Under the pieces are notes generated by a model. That model saw only the letters and a program-made list of their open reading frames with translations, was not told the origin of the DNA and searched no databases. This document shows positions 24,106-35,843 of a DNA stretch of 64,000 nt, one piece after another. Every line of letters begins with the position of its first letter. Positions within the stretch are counted from its first letter, which is position 1. The DNA comes from Mytilinidion resinicola. Taxonomy: Eukaryota; Ascomycota; Dothideomycetes; Mytilinidiales; Mytilinidiaceae. The DNA lies in NCBI RefSeq assembly GCF_010093595.1, contig NW_022985441.1, positions 1,943,162-2,007,161 of the forward strand. Reading direction: 5' to 3'. Position numbers and translations under genes: made by a program.

Positions 24106-25362
24106 ATGGCAGCCAACTACTGGGACTCAACCCAGCGGAAATACTGGACATTTACGAAGCAACAGCTAGCTCAAGAACGGCGAAAGAATGAAGAAGCAGA
24201 TCGGGCTTTGGTTCAGCAGTTCCCCCTCCCGGACAGACGACTGCTGAGCATCCATTTCAACCATCGTAAGACCACCCATCTTCCTTTCTGTTCTATTTGG
24301 ACCACATCCCCCTATTTGGACCATATATCCCTGTTTGGACATCTCCAACATCATGATGATTCTGACTATCCTAGAACTCTGCAAACTCGCCCGCCCCCTC
24401 TCCGTCCGCCAGCAAGCCATCGCCACCGCCCAAATCTACGTCCGCCGCTTCTACCTCAAAGTCGAGATCCGGCGCACAAACCCCACCCTGGTGCTCGCAA
24501 CAGCCTTGTACCTCGCATGCAAAATGGAAGAGTGTCCTCAGCACATCCGGATGGTATTAGCTGAAGCGCGGCACTGTTGGGGTATGTTCCTTACAATAGC
24601 CCCATTACTCCCATTACTCCCATTACTCCCATTACTCCCATTACTCCCATTACTCCCATTCCCCACCCCACCTTTAAAAACCCCCATCCCTCTCGTCTCC
24701 CTCTCTACCAACCCCTCTAAACCTCCTCTAAAACCTCCTCACCGACTCCCCACCTAACCCCACCAGCAGACACAACCCTCACCGACACGTCCAAGCTCGG
24801 CGAGTGCGAATTCTCCCTCATCTCGGAGCTCAACTCGCAGCTCATCATCCACCACCCCTACCGTGCCCTCGCCGAGTACACGGCCACCTTCGCCCTGAGC
24901 GCCGAAGAGTCCGCGCTGGCCTGGAGCATCGTCAACGACCACTACCTCACCGACCTGCCCTTGCTGCACCCGCCCCACGTCATCGCCGTCACCGCCATCT
25001 TCCTCGCCGTCGTGCTAAAGCCCACGCAGGGCGGGCTCGGGGTGAGCGCGCAGGGGGTGCAGGGGGTGCTGCAGAGCTTGAGCGCGACGATGGGGCAGAG
25101 CAGTCCGGCTCGAGGAGGGGGCGCGGCGACGTCGGCGCCGGGAACGCCGGGGGGCTCGTTGGGGGGAGGCGGCGGCGCGGCGGCGCAGAATCGGATGATG
25201 GGGCTGGTGAGTTGGCTGGCGGAGAGTAGTGTTGATATCGAGGCGGTCGTGGATGCGATGCAGGAACTGCTGAGTCTGTATGAGATCTGGGAGCAGTTTA
25301 CGAATAATTTGTGCAAGGATCAGATTGCAAAGTTTGTGAAGGCGAGGGGGCTGGATAAGTAG
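24106..25362 (+). CDS. SSN8: Cyclin C of the Mediator kinase module (Srb11/SSN8)
   Basis: Exons 24106-24265, 24375-24581 and 24767-25362, about 320 residues. The start [14 protein letters not shown] and [10 protein letters not shown] match fungal SSN8. The cyclin box is clear: [42 protein letters not shown], then [24 protein letters not shown]. The second cyclin fold carries [17 protein letters not shown] and is interrupted by a Gly/Ala-rich low-complexity insert (about residues 225-265), unusual for the family. The C-terminus is [19 protein letters not shown]. Cyclin C pairs with the Cdk8 orthologue in the nucleus and modulates RNA polymerase II transcription. The last intron ends in cagcag, two usable acceptors one codon apart. 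Confidence 0.92.
24601..24660 (+). repeat. 9-base minisatellite in cyclin C intron 2
   Basis: Six tandem copies of cccattact followed by a broken seventh, inside the second intron of the cyclin C gene. The repeat is T/C-rich and lies upstream of the polypyrimidine region. Confidence 0.9.
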
Positions 25363-27342
25363 GGGGGAGGGGGCGAGTTGAAGGTCTTGGGTGGAGAGTC
25401 AGATGCATTATGGGTTTCTTGCATAGCGAGTTTATTGTGACAATGGATAGAGTTATTCTTATGGATGGTGTTATGGAGTTGGGTTTGGAGAAGATTAATT
25501 GTCGTCGTGTCTGGATAACGCTCGATGTATTTACAGTCGGAGACATGCCCAATGCTGGGACACAAAGCGTTGATATCAGGAGTGTAGAAAGGCGCTGGGC
25601 ATCGATCAACCGCGGTTACATAATCGCAGGTCAGGGTCACGAGTCGTTCGATATGAACCTGACTCTAGAGCCTCGAATTGACAATGGTCATGGCTGTCGT
25701 GCAGAGACTTCAATTGTAGATTGTAGCATATGATTGTCCTGATGAATGTATCTTGGGATTAGAGGGTTGAAGTAGCTGGATCACGGGTCTCCCGTTTCAG
25801 ATAGAAAACTTAGCCGGGGCCAGAAGAGAGGTTCTTGCAAGCTTTCACAGGCCCAAAGCTTCTGATAAAGTGCTGACTTGAGCCAGTACCACAGATATGC
25901 AGTCAGATTCAGACCTGGGGATGCTCTCCTTCCCATCGTCACTGGTTGGTTAGCATCGACATTGCTGCTCACTCTGTACCTCCCTCCTCCAACTTCCTCT
26001 CAGCGTGACGCCCACTCTACATAAGCTCGTGTATACCTGTCAATCCCCAATGCCCCACAGCCTGACGAAACAGACTGGCTGTTGGAGGTTCTGCGAACGG
26101 CCGTTCCAAAGTGCTTGCTGTGTGTCACTTGGCTCGCCCTCGCCGAGCACAGACGGCCCCTCCGCAGCGCTTGTCGCCCGGCAGCCCTGCCTGTGAGCTA
26201 AAATTGGGGCGGTACCTGCGGCCTTGTCGCTGCGGTCCGTGGAAATGCCACAGCATCGCCAACAGCGGCGGTGCCGGCCTCTGCTCCAGCCCGCGGTGCT
26301 CAGCCCAGGCCCGGCGCTTTAAGTTCGTTGCGCATCGCTCGCGGGATGTTTGTGTCGTCTGGCGCACGAGGGAGCAAGCTCGCGGTGTGGGTGGCCCGTC
26401 TGACACAGCTCCATGCGCCCTCGAGCGTCTATCCGGCCTTTTTGTGGGGCGACACGGCGCGCGCGGTTCGCTGTGCGAGGCAGCGATCGGCCGGTGCCAG
26501 CTCAGAAGCTCGGCGACGGTGAGGATCGAGCATCACCGCCAGGCCCGTGTGGCTACATGCAGAAGCAGAGCAGCGACGCCGACCAAGAAGAGACGGGCGT
26601 GGCATGCAGGTCGCCAGCAAGCTTCTGCTCCAAGCCACGCCGGGTCGGGAGGGCAGCATGCGAAAAAGGGCGGTCAGTCACGCTGGACCAACCCCCGGAG
26701 GCTGAGCTGGCGGCGGGCAAGTCGAGGCGTGCTTGGCTGCATAAGCGGTTTGGGGGCCCTGTGCCTGTCCCCGCGCGGCCCTGCGAGGAGAGGTCTGCGC
26801 GTGTTTGGAGCGGCCTCAGGTTCAGGTGGGCAGACATGGTGAAGGGTGCGATGGGAATGCAGGTGCAGAGTCGCATGCTCGTCTGGTGATGCGGCATCGG
26901 GAGCAGAGGCATCGAGGGCGGGTGACGCTGGCCCAAGCAGCGCAGCGACTCCGACGCTAGTGCTGGCGATGGGCGCTGATTGGCGGCATGCCCTGGCCAA
27001 GTGGCGAGAGAAGTGGTAGGAGCGCCCGCCCAAGGTTTAACCAGCCCTCTGTCGTCCCTTCCCATCCCAAGTCAATCCCCGCCTCCAGTCCGCAGCCTTC
27101 CCTCTCGCCCACCCTCACCCACCACCACATACATCACCACCCATCTACTCCGCCTCGCCCACAGCTCCTCCACAGTAATACCTCTCCTCGCCCCCATCTC
27201 ATCCTCTCGCACATCCTTATCGCTCGCCGCATTGCCCTCGCCTCGCCCCTTTGTTTGGCTTTGTTGTGTCATTCCATCCGAACTCGGCCCCAACGAACCA
27301 CGATACCTCCTGTCCCCCATCAACAACCATCGCACCTCCATC
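25363..27342. other. Intergenic; GC-rich leader region, no gene supported
   Basis: The first 700 bases hold nothing recognisable. From about 26100 to 27000 composition is GC-rich, so long frames exist on both strands, but none shows family similarity, consistent codon use or introns. From 27030 to 27340 the plus strand is strongly CT-rich, fitting a long 5' leader of the gene at 27343. Confidence 0.5.
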
Positions 27343-28002
27343 ATGTCGCAATTCATGTACCAGAGCCACCCGTCGCAGATGCACCAGCACTCGTCGCACA
27401 ACCACCACGGCGGCCGGTCGCGGAGGGCGCCGCGCATCAGCGCCTCGCACCAGCGCATGGGCAAGCAGATGCAGATGTACCGCACGCCTAAAGAGGCCTA
27501 CGTCGAGCCCCCTACCGTCACCGCCTTCCGCCGCGACTTCGAGGCCGCCCGCAGCTTTGACCTGGAAGACGACGAGGTCTTCTGCCCCTTCCACCTGCTG
27601 ACCGAGGACGACGTAAGTCAATGTTTTCGTCCGATGTCGCTTTATCCCAGCCGCATCGGATCAAACATCGTCAACCGTGGGTACTGACCGAACCAGCTGC
27701 AATCAATCCACTCGTCGGGCTCTGACCGGTCATCACTGTCAAGCGGCAGCCCGGAGCAGTCTCCTCTCCAGCACCAACTGCAGCCGACCCCCAGCTTCGT
27801 TCTGTCATCCGCGCCAAACCCATACACGCCCTCCTACCAGCCCCAACAGTCGTCGCAAACCAAACTCCACCAACCATTAGCCCAGCGCACCCGCAACGCG
27901 ATCCCCATCGTCGACCCCTCTACCCGCACCGTCGCCAGCCCGCCGCCATCCGTCTCGCCAAACAGGCAGATGGCGCAGCAGTTCATGTCGCGGCGCTGGT
28001 AA
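27343..28002 (+). CDS. Conserved fungal protein of unknown function, His/Ser/Gln-rich
   Basis: Two exons, 27343-27612 and 27697-28002, 191 residues. The start is Met/Gln/His-rich (MSQFMYQSHPSQMHQHSSHN), followed by a basic patch (GGRSRRAPR), then YRTPKEAYVEPPTVTAFRRDFEAARS. An acidic/aromatic segment, FDLEDDEVFCPFHLLTEDD, ends exon 1. Exon 2 is Ser/Pro/Gln-rich and ends in QFMSRRW. The intron is phase 0 with a gtaagt donor. The acidic segment reads like a short conserved docking motif in an otherwise disordered, probably nuclear protein. No function is assigned. Confidence 0.7.
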
Positions 28003-29502
28003 TCGCAGATAGCCCCGGCGGCTCCCATTTACATTCCATCTAATCTTCACATTCTCCGGTGCGCGCTGCGTTGCTATTAGACATCTAGTGGCTGTCTCGA
28101 CAAACAAACATTTCTGGATCTCCGCCGTTTACTTCAAGATACCCTGGAGGATTCCCGTCCATAATCTACCTCGATTTCTCACCTGTATAAATCACCTCGA
28201 CTCGCCACGAACCCCACGTTTATGGGAAATGTTACAACCACTTCGATACCACTATTATTAGGGGCAACGGCGTACTTTGCGAAACCTGTCTTCCAGCGAT
28301 AAACTCATTTCTTTCTAATACTGGGTGTGTGAAGAAACTAGAAAAACGCATTTGGGGTGTCTGCTGCTTTCCCTCTGTCTGCTCTCCTATCTATACCTCT
28401 CGTCTGTCTTCTCCGAGCGTTACGCATGATAACGGTGGGCTATGACTATATTACGGTGTTCTTCTGTTTCCCTTTTCCTCCGGCTCAGGGCATGTTGGTG
28501 TTGTTGCGGGATTCGCGTCTTCGCTTGGGATATAAGCGAATTGAGCGATGAAGCGAAGCGTTGTCAAGAAATCTATCTCGGTGTTATACAAGAAAATATG
28601 GAACGGGATGTATCATGGATCTATTACCGGGGTTGTTGGGTTGGGTTCAAGATGCGCATTATCTCCGGAAGACCAGCGTCTCTCCTGGAGTAGAATTTTC
28701 TACCTTGTTCTTGAATCCTCTTCTTATCTTCTTCGTACTTGTTCCCTTTACGGAGCGAGTACTCTTCTTGTTTCCCTTTGTTGGTCTCTGGCGGCGACGG
28801 CGAAATCTAGCGATCTTTTGGATCTGGTCTGGAAATACCAATTACGGCGGGGTTGGATTGGGATTGGCGGTTACGGCTACGGGACGGACCGGCTGGAGCA
28901 TTATGTTCGTGTGATTCTTTCGATCTAGCGGATCTATATGGATGAAGGAGGCTAAGGGGGTTTTGGGGAGTGCTTTTCGTTGTATAGTGGTGATGATTAG
29001 GGAATTCGCAATCGCTGCTTTTATTATTCTTACCTTTGTACACCTGTACCTGCGGATGTGAGACCCTGAAAACTGATAGCCCTATCCAGACGCGACGTAA
29101 TCCCATGGCCCGTACAAATGCCATTCAGCGAATCAGATAGTACGTAATCAATCGCGATGATCGAGCTATGACGACATCGCTGGATGAGAGGGCGGACGAT
29201 GGATGGGACGCAGCTTGAACCGAGGATGTTGTGGGTGCGGTCAATTATCTTGAACTGCAAACCTCAAACGCTTCAATTCGGGTTATCAGACTTTGCAATT
29301 GAACATCAATTCTCAGCCGTCAAAAGCAGACCCTCAAAGACCTCTTTCCTCGCGGACACCCCCGGACCTTGACCTGACCACCCCGACGAAAACACTGATC
29401 GGTTCCTCCTCCCCGCACGAAGCTACCGTTAGCTATCCGTCCAAGAAGCAAAACCGTGAATCCTTCGACAACTCACCCGTCTGCATTTCGAAATCAGCGA
29501 TA
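28003..29502. other. Intergenic and probable 3' UTR, no gene seen
   Basis: Overlapping frames at 28442-28928 share no family features and lie just after the preceding gene, so 3' UTR is likely. The remainder up to 29502 contains no supported gene. Confidence 0.4.
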
Positions 29503-30037
29503 ATGGCCTCTCTACGAGCCTTCACCCGCCGCACCCCGCTGCTCGCGAACAGCTATATCCAGCACGCAGGCTTCGCGGTGAGCGCGCGGGTTGGCGCTGG
29601 GAAGGAGAGCGCGCTTGGTGCGTTCGCTATCCTGATGTACCCAATGCAATGCAAACCCGCTTCTTCCATCCTGTCACGCAGCAGAGGAGCCTGAATGGGG
29701 CGCGATTGGCAGGTGAGAGATATTGGCCAGCTCGCTGACGCTCGCACAAACAGGTCATGAGGGCCGCGCGGACGAGATCGACGAGCACAAGGCCGATGCG
29801 CTGAAGAAGCAGAAGGAGGGGAAGGGCGAGTGGAAGGATGCGCTGGCGACTGATTCGGAGAGTATTGTGCGTATATCCCCATCCCCCCCCCTTACAAAAC
29901 TATAAGAAGAGGGGTGGGATGAGGGCTAACGAGATATGGCGATGCAGATCAAGGCGGATCGGGGCGAGCTCGAGGCGTCGGAGCAGACGATTAAGAAGTT
30001 GCAGGAGGAGACGAAGAAGGTGGAGGGGAAGAAGTGA
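29503..30037 (+). CDS. Small conserved, probably mitochondrial protein
   Basis: Exons 29503-29617, 29754-29866 and 29948-30037, 105 residues. The N-terminus resembles a mitochondrial presequence (MASLRAFTRRTPLLANSYIQ, basic and hydroxylated, no acidic residues). The mature part is highly charged: KESALGHEGRADEIDEHKAD, KKQKEGKGEWKDALATDSES, then a coiled-coil-like C-terminus (GELEASEQTIKKLQEETKK). The block KESALG-x-EGRADEI recurs in small fungal mitochondrial proteins that I know only as uncharacterised. The helical, charged design recalls ATPase inhibitor proteins, but I see no specific IF1 motif. Confidence 0.7.
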
Positions 30038-31598
30038 GGGTCGGATGGAGCTTGGCTTCGGGGAAATTGTGGGATGGTGAGTGAGAGCGATGAGTGAGGA
30101 GCATACTGGGAGGTTGCTTGATGCGTGATACTCCGATGCTGAAGTGGGAGTGGCTGTTAGATGAGCTGGGTGGATGGTACGGAGGTCCCTATGCTTCTTC
30201 TTAAGCAAATGCATGAATTGATTCTATCTGCATTATCTCTCTTTCTCTCTCTTCCGTAACCGGTTCCAGCCGTTGTCCATCCTTATTCGCTATCTTCCAT
30301 AGGCCATTCCCATTCCTCACTGCTCACCTCATCCTCACGTGCAATCACATGCCATCTTGGCAGCCATCTTCTAAGTATATAAGCCTCCTCCACCCTCTGC
30401 TCTACTTTCTTCCTCATGTGTCCGGTCCGTTCTCTGAGTCAACTTACAAAGTGAAAGACCTAATGGAGGAGTTTGGGAGGGCTGGGAGATCAAAATGCGC
30501 ATACAGGACGCACATGGCGCTGGGCGGAGTGTATTGTTCAACATCACACTTGCATCAATTTCCATGGGGTCGTGGAAGTGATTAAGTAAAATCACGGAGG
30601 TGTTTATCGAATGGAGCGGTGGAGGTGGTGCTGTCAGATCAGATGTGCCTGAACTTCATGGGGTGGCATGCTAGCAGATTTGGTAATGACGAGCAGCGTT
30701 CTGAGTCAGTGGTAATGGGCAAACGGCTCGGGATATGGTTGTGGGGAACAGGCTGGGTTGATGAAAGACGTGAGCAATTGGTGAGGAATATTATCTCTTT
30801 TGAAAGATGATGAAGCCTGGGATATCGGGCTTGCGTAGCGCTAGATGGATAGGTTAAGTTACGAAGTATGTGGTATCATCTCAACCCCTTCATCCGGCTC
30901 TCATCTTCACATACGACTAGACATCGAGTTCCATCCAAACGGCATCCCCCTTCACTGCCCGCCTGATAGCATTCCGATTTAGTATGTTCAGAGCTTTACA
31001 TCATGCGATTCATGTTTTTAATTTATCCGGCGGTGTCTTCCATTAATGTGCAGGCTGTCCAAGGAGAAGCAGCTGCACATACATACAGGGCCTCACCCAA
31101 ATAACCTCCTTCGCTAGCCGCCTGACGACGTTATGGTTGAGGACATCCAGAGCTTCACATTGTGAGGTTCGACTTACATATTAGCCCTGTGGTGTATTCG
31201 CTCGATACATAGGCTGTCAAGAACAAGCAGGCACGCTCAGATGTAGGATTCATCGAGAAGACATCATGGAGAATCCAAAGGGACATCGCTCATAGCACAC
31301 ATCATAAAGGATCAAAGAAACAGATTTTGGGGTAAAGGGATTGCATTCCAGTAATTCATGTGCCCACTTACACTACCCGTATCGCATGAAGACGACGGCG
31401 TAGAATTGTAAGGGGCGAGGGGAAAGAAAGTCAAAATCAATGAATCTTGTTCTCCAAACAAATTGATACAACAATCAAGATAGAAGAAATATTGAGCTAC
31501 CCATCCTCTAAGATCCGGCTAGAGAATTAGCTTGGAAGAAGAATTAGTCTAGCGCTTCATAGAAGCATTAGACGGAGCGCTGATTTCGACGTACATAC
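30038..31598. other. Intergenic region with a diverged tandem repeat
   Basis: No gene supported. The segment at about 30952-31088 recurs at 31111-31250 at a spacing of about 155 bases. Shared landmarks are ccgcctga, cagagctt.acat, cggtgt/tggtgt and aggctgtc.aag.a.aagcag. The repeats lie about 350 bases downstream of the AA11 stop codon, beyond any likely 3' UTR. Confidence 0.5.
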
Positions 31599-32714
31599 CT
31601 ATCGCTTGGCGATTTTTCCGTTCTGGCATTTCGTTCCGGCGGCCACAGGCTCCCAGACGACTTTGCCGTGGTTGCAGATGCCGAATTGGTCTGCGTCATT
31701 GCAAACGATGGTGCCATCGCCGCTGCAAGTACCACCTCCGCCTCCGGTCGAAGGCGAGCCAGATGGAGCTGCTGGGATGGATGGCGAGCCGGTCACCGTA
31801 AGGAGTGTGGTGAGTGAAGATTCAACGAGGCCAGCTGGAGGTGCGCTCAGAGATGGAATATCAGGTGTGCTCATCGAGGGAGCTGAGGGAGCTGAGGGAG
31901 CTGAGGGAGCGACGGGTGCGGAAGGAGCCGGATTCGCCGAAGGGCTCGGGATGCCTGGATTTGGACTGCCTGTTGGAATGCTTGGGTTGCTCATAGTCTG
32001 GCTCGGAGCACCAGTGCTCGGCATCGTCGCAGGCTGAGTACTTTGACCGCCATCTGGAGGTGCAGGGCCACCGCAAAGGGAAGCAAATGGTCCATTGCCG
32101 ATTACAGTTTTGTACTCTCCTGGTTTATCGTACTTGTAATCGAAATTTTCGGTGGTATTGCACTGATTCTGCGAAGCGATGTTGGCTACGGCCATATCGG
32201 GAAGCTTATCGAAAGCGGAATGATCGGTCGCACCCCCGGAAACAGTAATCGGCGCACAGTTCATGTAGAATTCGCTGTTGCCAACCTTATTTTCCCAGGT
32301 CCATGCAAGGGTGGATTCGCCGTTGGGAACTTCTTTAGGAACCTTGAACGTAAAGGTGCTTGGGGGATCATTTCCAGGTCCTGGACCGGGGCATCCACCC
32401 TCAATTGAATAAATCACTTTGAATTTCGAATCCTTTGTTGGTTTTTTATCCGTCGTGACTGATAGCTGACATGAACCGCCCCCATGGGTTGCGGTGCCGG
32501 TAAATGACAACGTCTGGGTGTCCCCGACTTTCATGTTGTTCATCGCTTTGACATCGTAGGGTACATTCTTGCAGGGGAAGTCCGAGCCGGAGGCGTCGAG
32601 CGGGCTTTTGTCGGGGTTGCCATATGGAACAGGCGTCTTCATGATCATATGTCCGGAGACACCTGTCGCGAGCATAGCGCCAAAGAAAGCGGCGGTAATG
32701 CCTGACTTGACCAT
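31599..32714 (-). CDS. AA11 family lytic polysaccharide monooxygenase (chitin-active), secreted
   Basis: Single exon, 371 residues. The signal peptide ends at ...GVSG so that the mature protein begins with His (HMIMKTPVPYG), the first half of the copper histidine brace. The second brace His lies in ATHGGGSCQ. Other AA11 blocks are DGSDFPC-like SGSDFPCKNV, IEGGCPG and TLAWTWENKVGNSEFYMNCAP, the last containing the axial Tyr. A long Pro/Ala/Ser linker follows (APSAPSAPS, from a 9-base DNA repeat near 31876-31911). The C-terminal Cys module (TIVCNDADQFGICNHGKVVW..GTKCQNGKI) matches the X278 module appended to some AA11 enzymes. The enzyme oxidatively cleaves crystalline chitin outside the cell, for wall remodelling or nutrition. 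Confidence 0.93.
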   Translation of the reverse strand: MVKSGITAAFFGAMLATGVSGHMIMKTPVPYGNPDKSPLDASGSDFPCKNVPYDVKAMNNMKVGDTQTLSFTGTATHGGGSCQLSVTTDKKPTKDSKFKVIYSIEGGCPGPGPGNDPPSTFTFKVPKEVPNGESTLAWTWENKVGNSEFYMNCAPITVSGGATDHSAFDKLPDMAVANIASQNQCNTTENFDYKYDKPGEYKTVIGNGPFASLCGGPAPPDGGQSTQPATMPSTGAPSQTMSNPSIPTGSPNPGIPSPSANPAPSAPVAPSAPSAPSAPSMSTPDIPSLSAPPAGLVESSLTTLLTVTGSPSIPAAPSGSPSTGGGGGTCSGDGTIVCNDADQFGICNHGKVVWEPVAAGTKCQNGKIAKR

Positions 32715-32885
32715 GGCCGTGATTGTGGAGGTTTGAGGAATGTGGTAAGCTTTGGGTAAGATTGTGAGAAGACACGGCGTGTGTGGGCTTCGAATTTGAA
32801 CCTGCTGTATGTTTGTAGAAGGCTCTGTTTGGAAGCTGTGTGGGGTTTCTGGTGATGAGAATTGACGGAGAGGGTCTCCTGGAAG

Positions 32886-32894
32886 ATTTATATA
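32886..32894 (-). promoter_or_regulatory. TATA box of AA11 gene
   Basis: On minus the sequence reads ggtatataaat, about 175 bases before the ATG at 32714 and followed by a CA-rich leader. Confidence 0.5.
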
Positions 32895-33691
32895 CCGCGC
32901 CCTTCAACAATGTGACTGTGCCCTTTGTGAATGCATTGTGCTCATACACTGACACGGAGATACCTGATGGGTCATGATGGAAAATTTGAGACATTCTGCT
33001 CGAAAGCGTCAGAGTTGATAGGTAGAAAGAGTGGGAAAACAATGCAGTAATTCTGGTAGAAGTGACTCAATAAGACTTTGTGAGTTCTAGAATGAGCAAG
33101 ACAGTGAAACAAAGAGGTCGAAAAAGCGCTACAGTACTAAGTTAGGCCGTAAGTCTGGACACGAATTCGTGACTACTGGGCTTCGGTTTTGCTCACTCGA
33201 CACCACAGTGAGGAGCGGCCTGGCTAGCTAGTCGCGAGTTAGTCAAAAGGTAGTCTGATTTGAACTGCTTGATGCTGGACATCGCGCCTGCAGCATTGAA
33301 AGTCCATGGGCGTACCCAGACAGTGGCAGACGGGTGTAAAGGGTTCTGGGTTGTGAAGCAAGACGAGGGGACTCCGTAAAGACGTTGCTGACCCGCTAGT
33401 CCTTCTTAGAGTAGCGCGTCTTGGCGGTGTTCCTGGAGGAAAGCGCAACGGGCAGCTTGGAGACGAGACCATCAACGCGCCGCATTCACCGCGACCCTTG
33501 CGGTTTCGCCAATCCACGAGCATTTCCGGCCCTCACCACCGAGAAGCGGTCGCATTCACGGCCTCGTTCAGACGGCATTCTGCGCCCGCTCTAGTCGCCA
33601 ACGCTCCCGACGCGTCGAGCATCTCTAGGATTCCTTCGCCCATCCTCTGCAGCTTCACCCTTCCGCACGCGCATCGCGCAACGCTACCACC
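32895..33691. other. Divergent intergenic region
   Basis: Shared upstream region of the AA11 gene (minus) and the SNF5 gene (plus). No coding sequence is supported; small frames on both strands near 33240-33720 look fortuitous. Confidence 0.45.
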
Positions 33692-35843
33692 ATGTCCTCT
33701 ATGGGGAAGATCAACCCCCCCCAAGCCTTCATATCAAGCTATGCGCCGCGATTACGGACATACGGGAACTCGTTGATTTCACCAATCGTCCCCCCTGCGA
33801 ACACTCTACCAATCCCCCGAACCACGAAACGAGGAACCACAGCCATCAACTACGCCGAAGATGGGTACGACGATGAGGACTTCGATAGTGAAGGACCACG
33901 GCGGCCAACTGGGCTTCGGAGTTTGAGGCGGGATGAAACAACCGTAGACAAAGCTGGCCAGATCGCGGAGCTTGGAAAAGAGCTCACCGCGCCTGTCGAC
34001 GTCCAAGGAATATGGAGAGACTGGATGGGCAAGCCCAAGGGCTCCAAGTACGCTAGAATCTGCTGTATTGGTATTGTGTAGATTGTTGGCTAACGATCAC
34101 CAGGACCAGGACCGAGAGACAGCTCCAAATCCAATCCGCCCTACCTCTCACCCTCATACCCATTCGAATAGACCTCGACATCCAACCCTTCCGACCCGAT
34201 GCGCCGCTCCCCACACCCAACAATGCGCGAGATTTCGGTATCGATGAAAGTCTACCGGCCTACAAACAGCCAGAGATGACACCAGCATTCCGACTGAAGG
34301 ATGCTTTCCTATGGAATCTTCACGAGGCCCTCACAACTCCAGACCAGTTCGCTAAAGTCTTTGTTGACGAACTCGACTTTCCTAACGATCGAAAGCCCGC
34401 GCTAGTCATGACAATCGCGGGACAGATCCGACAGCAGCTAGAAGAGTATGCTGGTGTAGCTCTACACCCTTTATTTCACTCGACAACAAGCACAGCAAAT
34501 GATGGCAATACAGTCAAAGCAATCCAGCCTGCGCTATCGCGAGACGAGTCATCTACACCTGCCCCCGCTTTGAATGGAATGTCTTCAATGCTATCAAACT
34601 TCTCGAATTTCTCAAATGGCACCAACGGAACCCCTGGTACACAAACACCAGTAAAAGCAACAAATGGCGTCAACGGTATCACGGCTACCGCGACCCCATT
34701 ACCCGAAGAGGATGTTCACAATCCGGACGACACATATCGCTGCATCATAAATCTCAACATCAACCTTCTCAACCGCCTCTACAGTGACAAATTCGAATGG
34801 TCCCTGCTCCATCCTCCCGGATTCGCGGAAGTGTTTGCAAAACAGACATGCGCGGATCTTGGACTCGCTGGTGAATGGGTTCCGGCAATGACACATGCCA
34901 TCTACGAAGCTGTTCTGCGACTGAAAAAGGAGGCCTGCGAGAACGGCGGCTTGGTGGGAGGGTACGGCGAGATCGATAACGATGCTGCTGAAGGCGCGGA
35001 AGCCGGCTGGCGGTACGATCACGAGCACCTCTGCGACGAGTGGGAGCCGAAAGTGGAAATACTGTCTAAGGAAGAAATTGAGAAACGCGAGGGCGATCGC
35101 GAGAGACAGATTCGGAGGTTGAGGAGAGAGACAGCACGATTCTCCTCGACAGCGAATATGACAGGGGGTATGCCCCAGGGTGACTACTTTGCCAACCCAG
35201 AGTCACAGGAGCAAGCGATGGGTAGGGGCGAGAGGAATAAGAAGAAGAGGCGATTCAGGAGTCTGAGTCCGGTGTCGAGGGAAACGCCGGACGTGGGCGG
35301 CACAGGCTACGGAGGACAAGGTGGTGGGCTGCAGGAATGGTGAGTTTTCAATTGAGTCCTACACCCACGCCAGTTAACTAATATGATGCACAGGGAACGA
35401 CAAAATTGGCGATGTGCTCACTGCTGGGTCTGGGGCTCTGCGGTCTGGGCCGTGAGAGATGGACCTAATGGCCCAAGAGTGAGTCCTTCTCCATATCTCG
35501 TCATTCGATCATGGCTAACCTATAACAGACCCTCTGCAACAACTGTGGCCTACTCTACGAACGCGACAAGCGACTCCCACCTTGGTCCAAAGACAATTTC
35601 CTTCACGAGAAGGCCTATGGAACTCGGTGATTGGATATCGCGTTCTGATCTGTTCTTTTTCAATAATCTAACCCTTTTCTCTGTAGAACTCCGGCCATTC
35701 CTTGGGCCGCGTGGCAAGATGTTCCAGAACACTACCGGAAATACGAGCTGGACAGCCTTGTTAGGCTTTACGGCCTTTACAGCACTATAGCCATCAAGTT
35801 ACCAGTGGATCCGGCAATTCAAGTGGACCCCGGTACATCTTGA
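33692..35843 (+). CDS. SNF5/SMARCB1-type chromatin-remodelling subunit with GATA finger
   Basis: Exons 33692-34047, 34104-35339, 35394-35478, 35529-35626 and probably 35687-35843; 643 residues. Two SNF5 repeats are clear: LPLTLIPIRIDLDIQ...FRLKDAFLWNLHEALTTP..FAKVFVDELDF, and CIINLNINLLNRLYSDKFEWSLL..FAEVFAKQTCADLGL. They are separated by an Asn/Thr/Ser-rich insert. The C-terminus has a GATA-type zinc finger, CAHC...CNNC, split by an intron, as in fungal Snf5/Sfh1 proteins. The subunit belongs to a SWI/SNF or RSC remodeller in the nucleus; which of the two is not settled here. Without the last intron, translation would stop at TGA 35628-35630, giving a protein 52 residues shorter. Confidence 0.9.

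Noticed and set aside
26111..27065. Long overlapping frames on both strands (up to 243 residues)
   Set aside because: The region is GC-rich, so stops are rare by chance; the peptides are Arg/Ala/Ser-rich without motifs, and frames on both strands are equally long.
28442..28928. Plus frames of 83-126 residues
   Set aside because: Several overlapping frames with poor composition directly after a gene; more likely 3' UTR.
32446..33042. 198-residue minus frame overlapping the AA11 start
   Set aside because: Out of frame with AA11; its end overlaps the AA11 coding region and it has no motif of its own.
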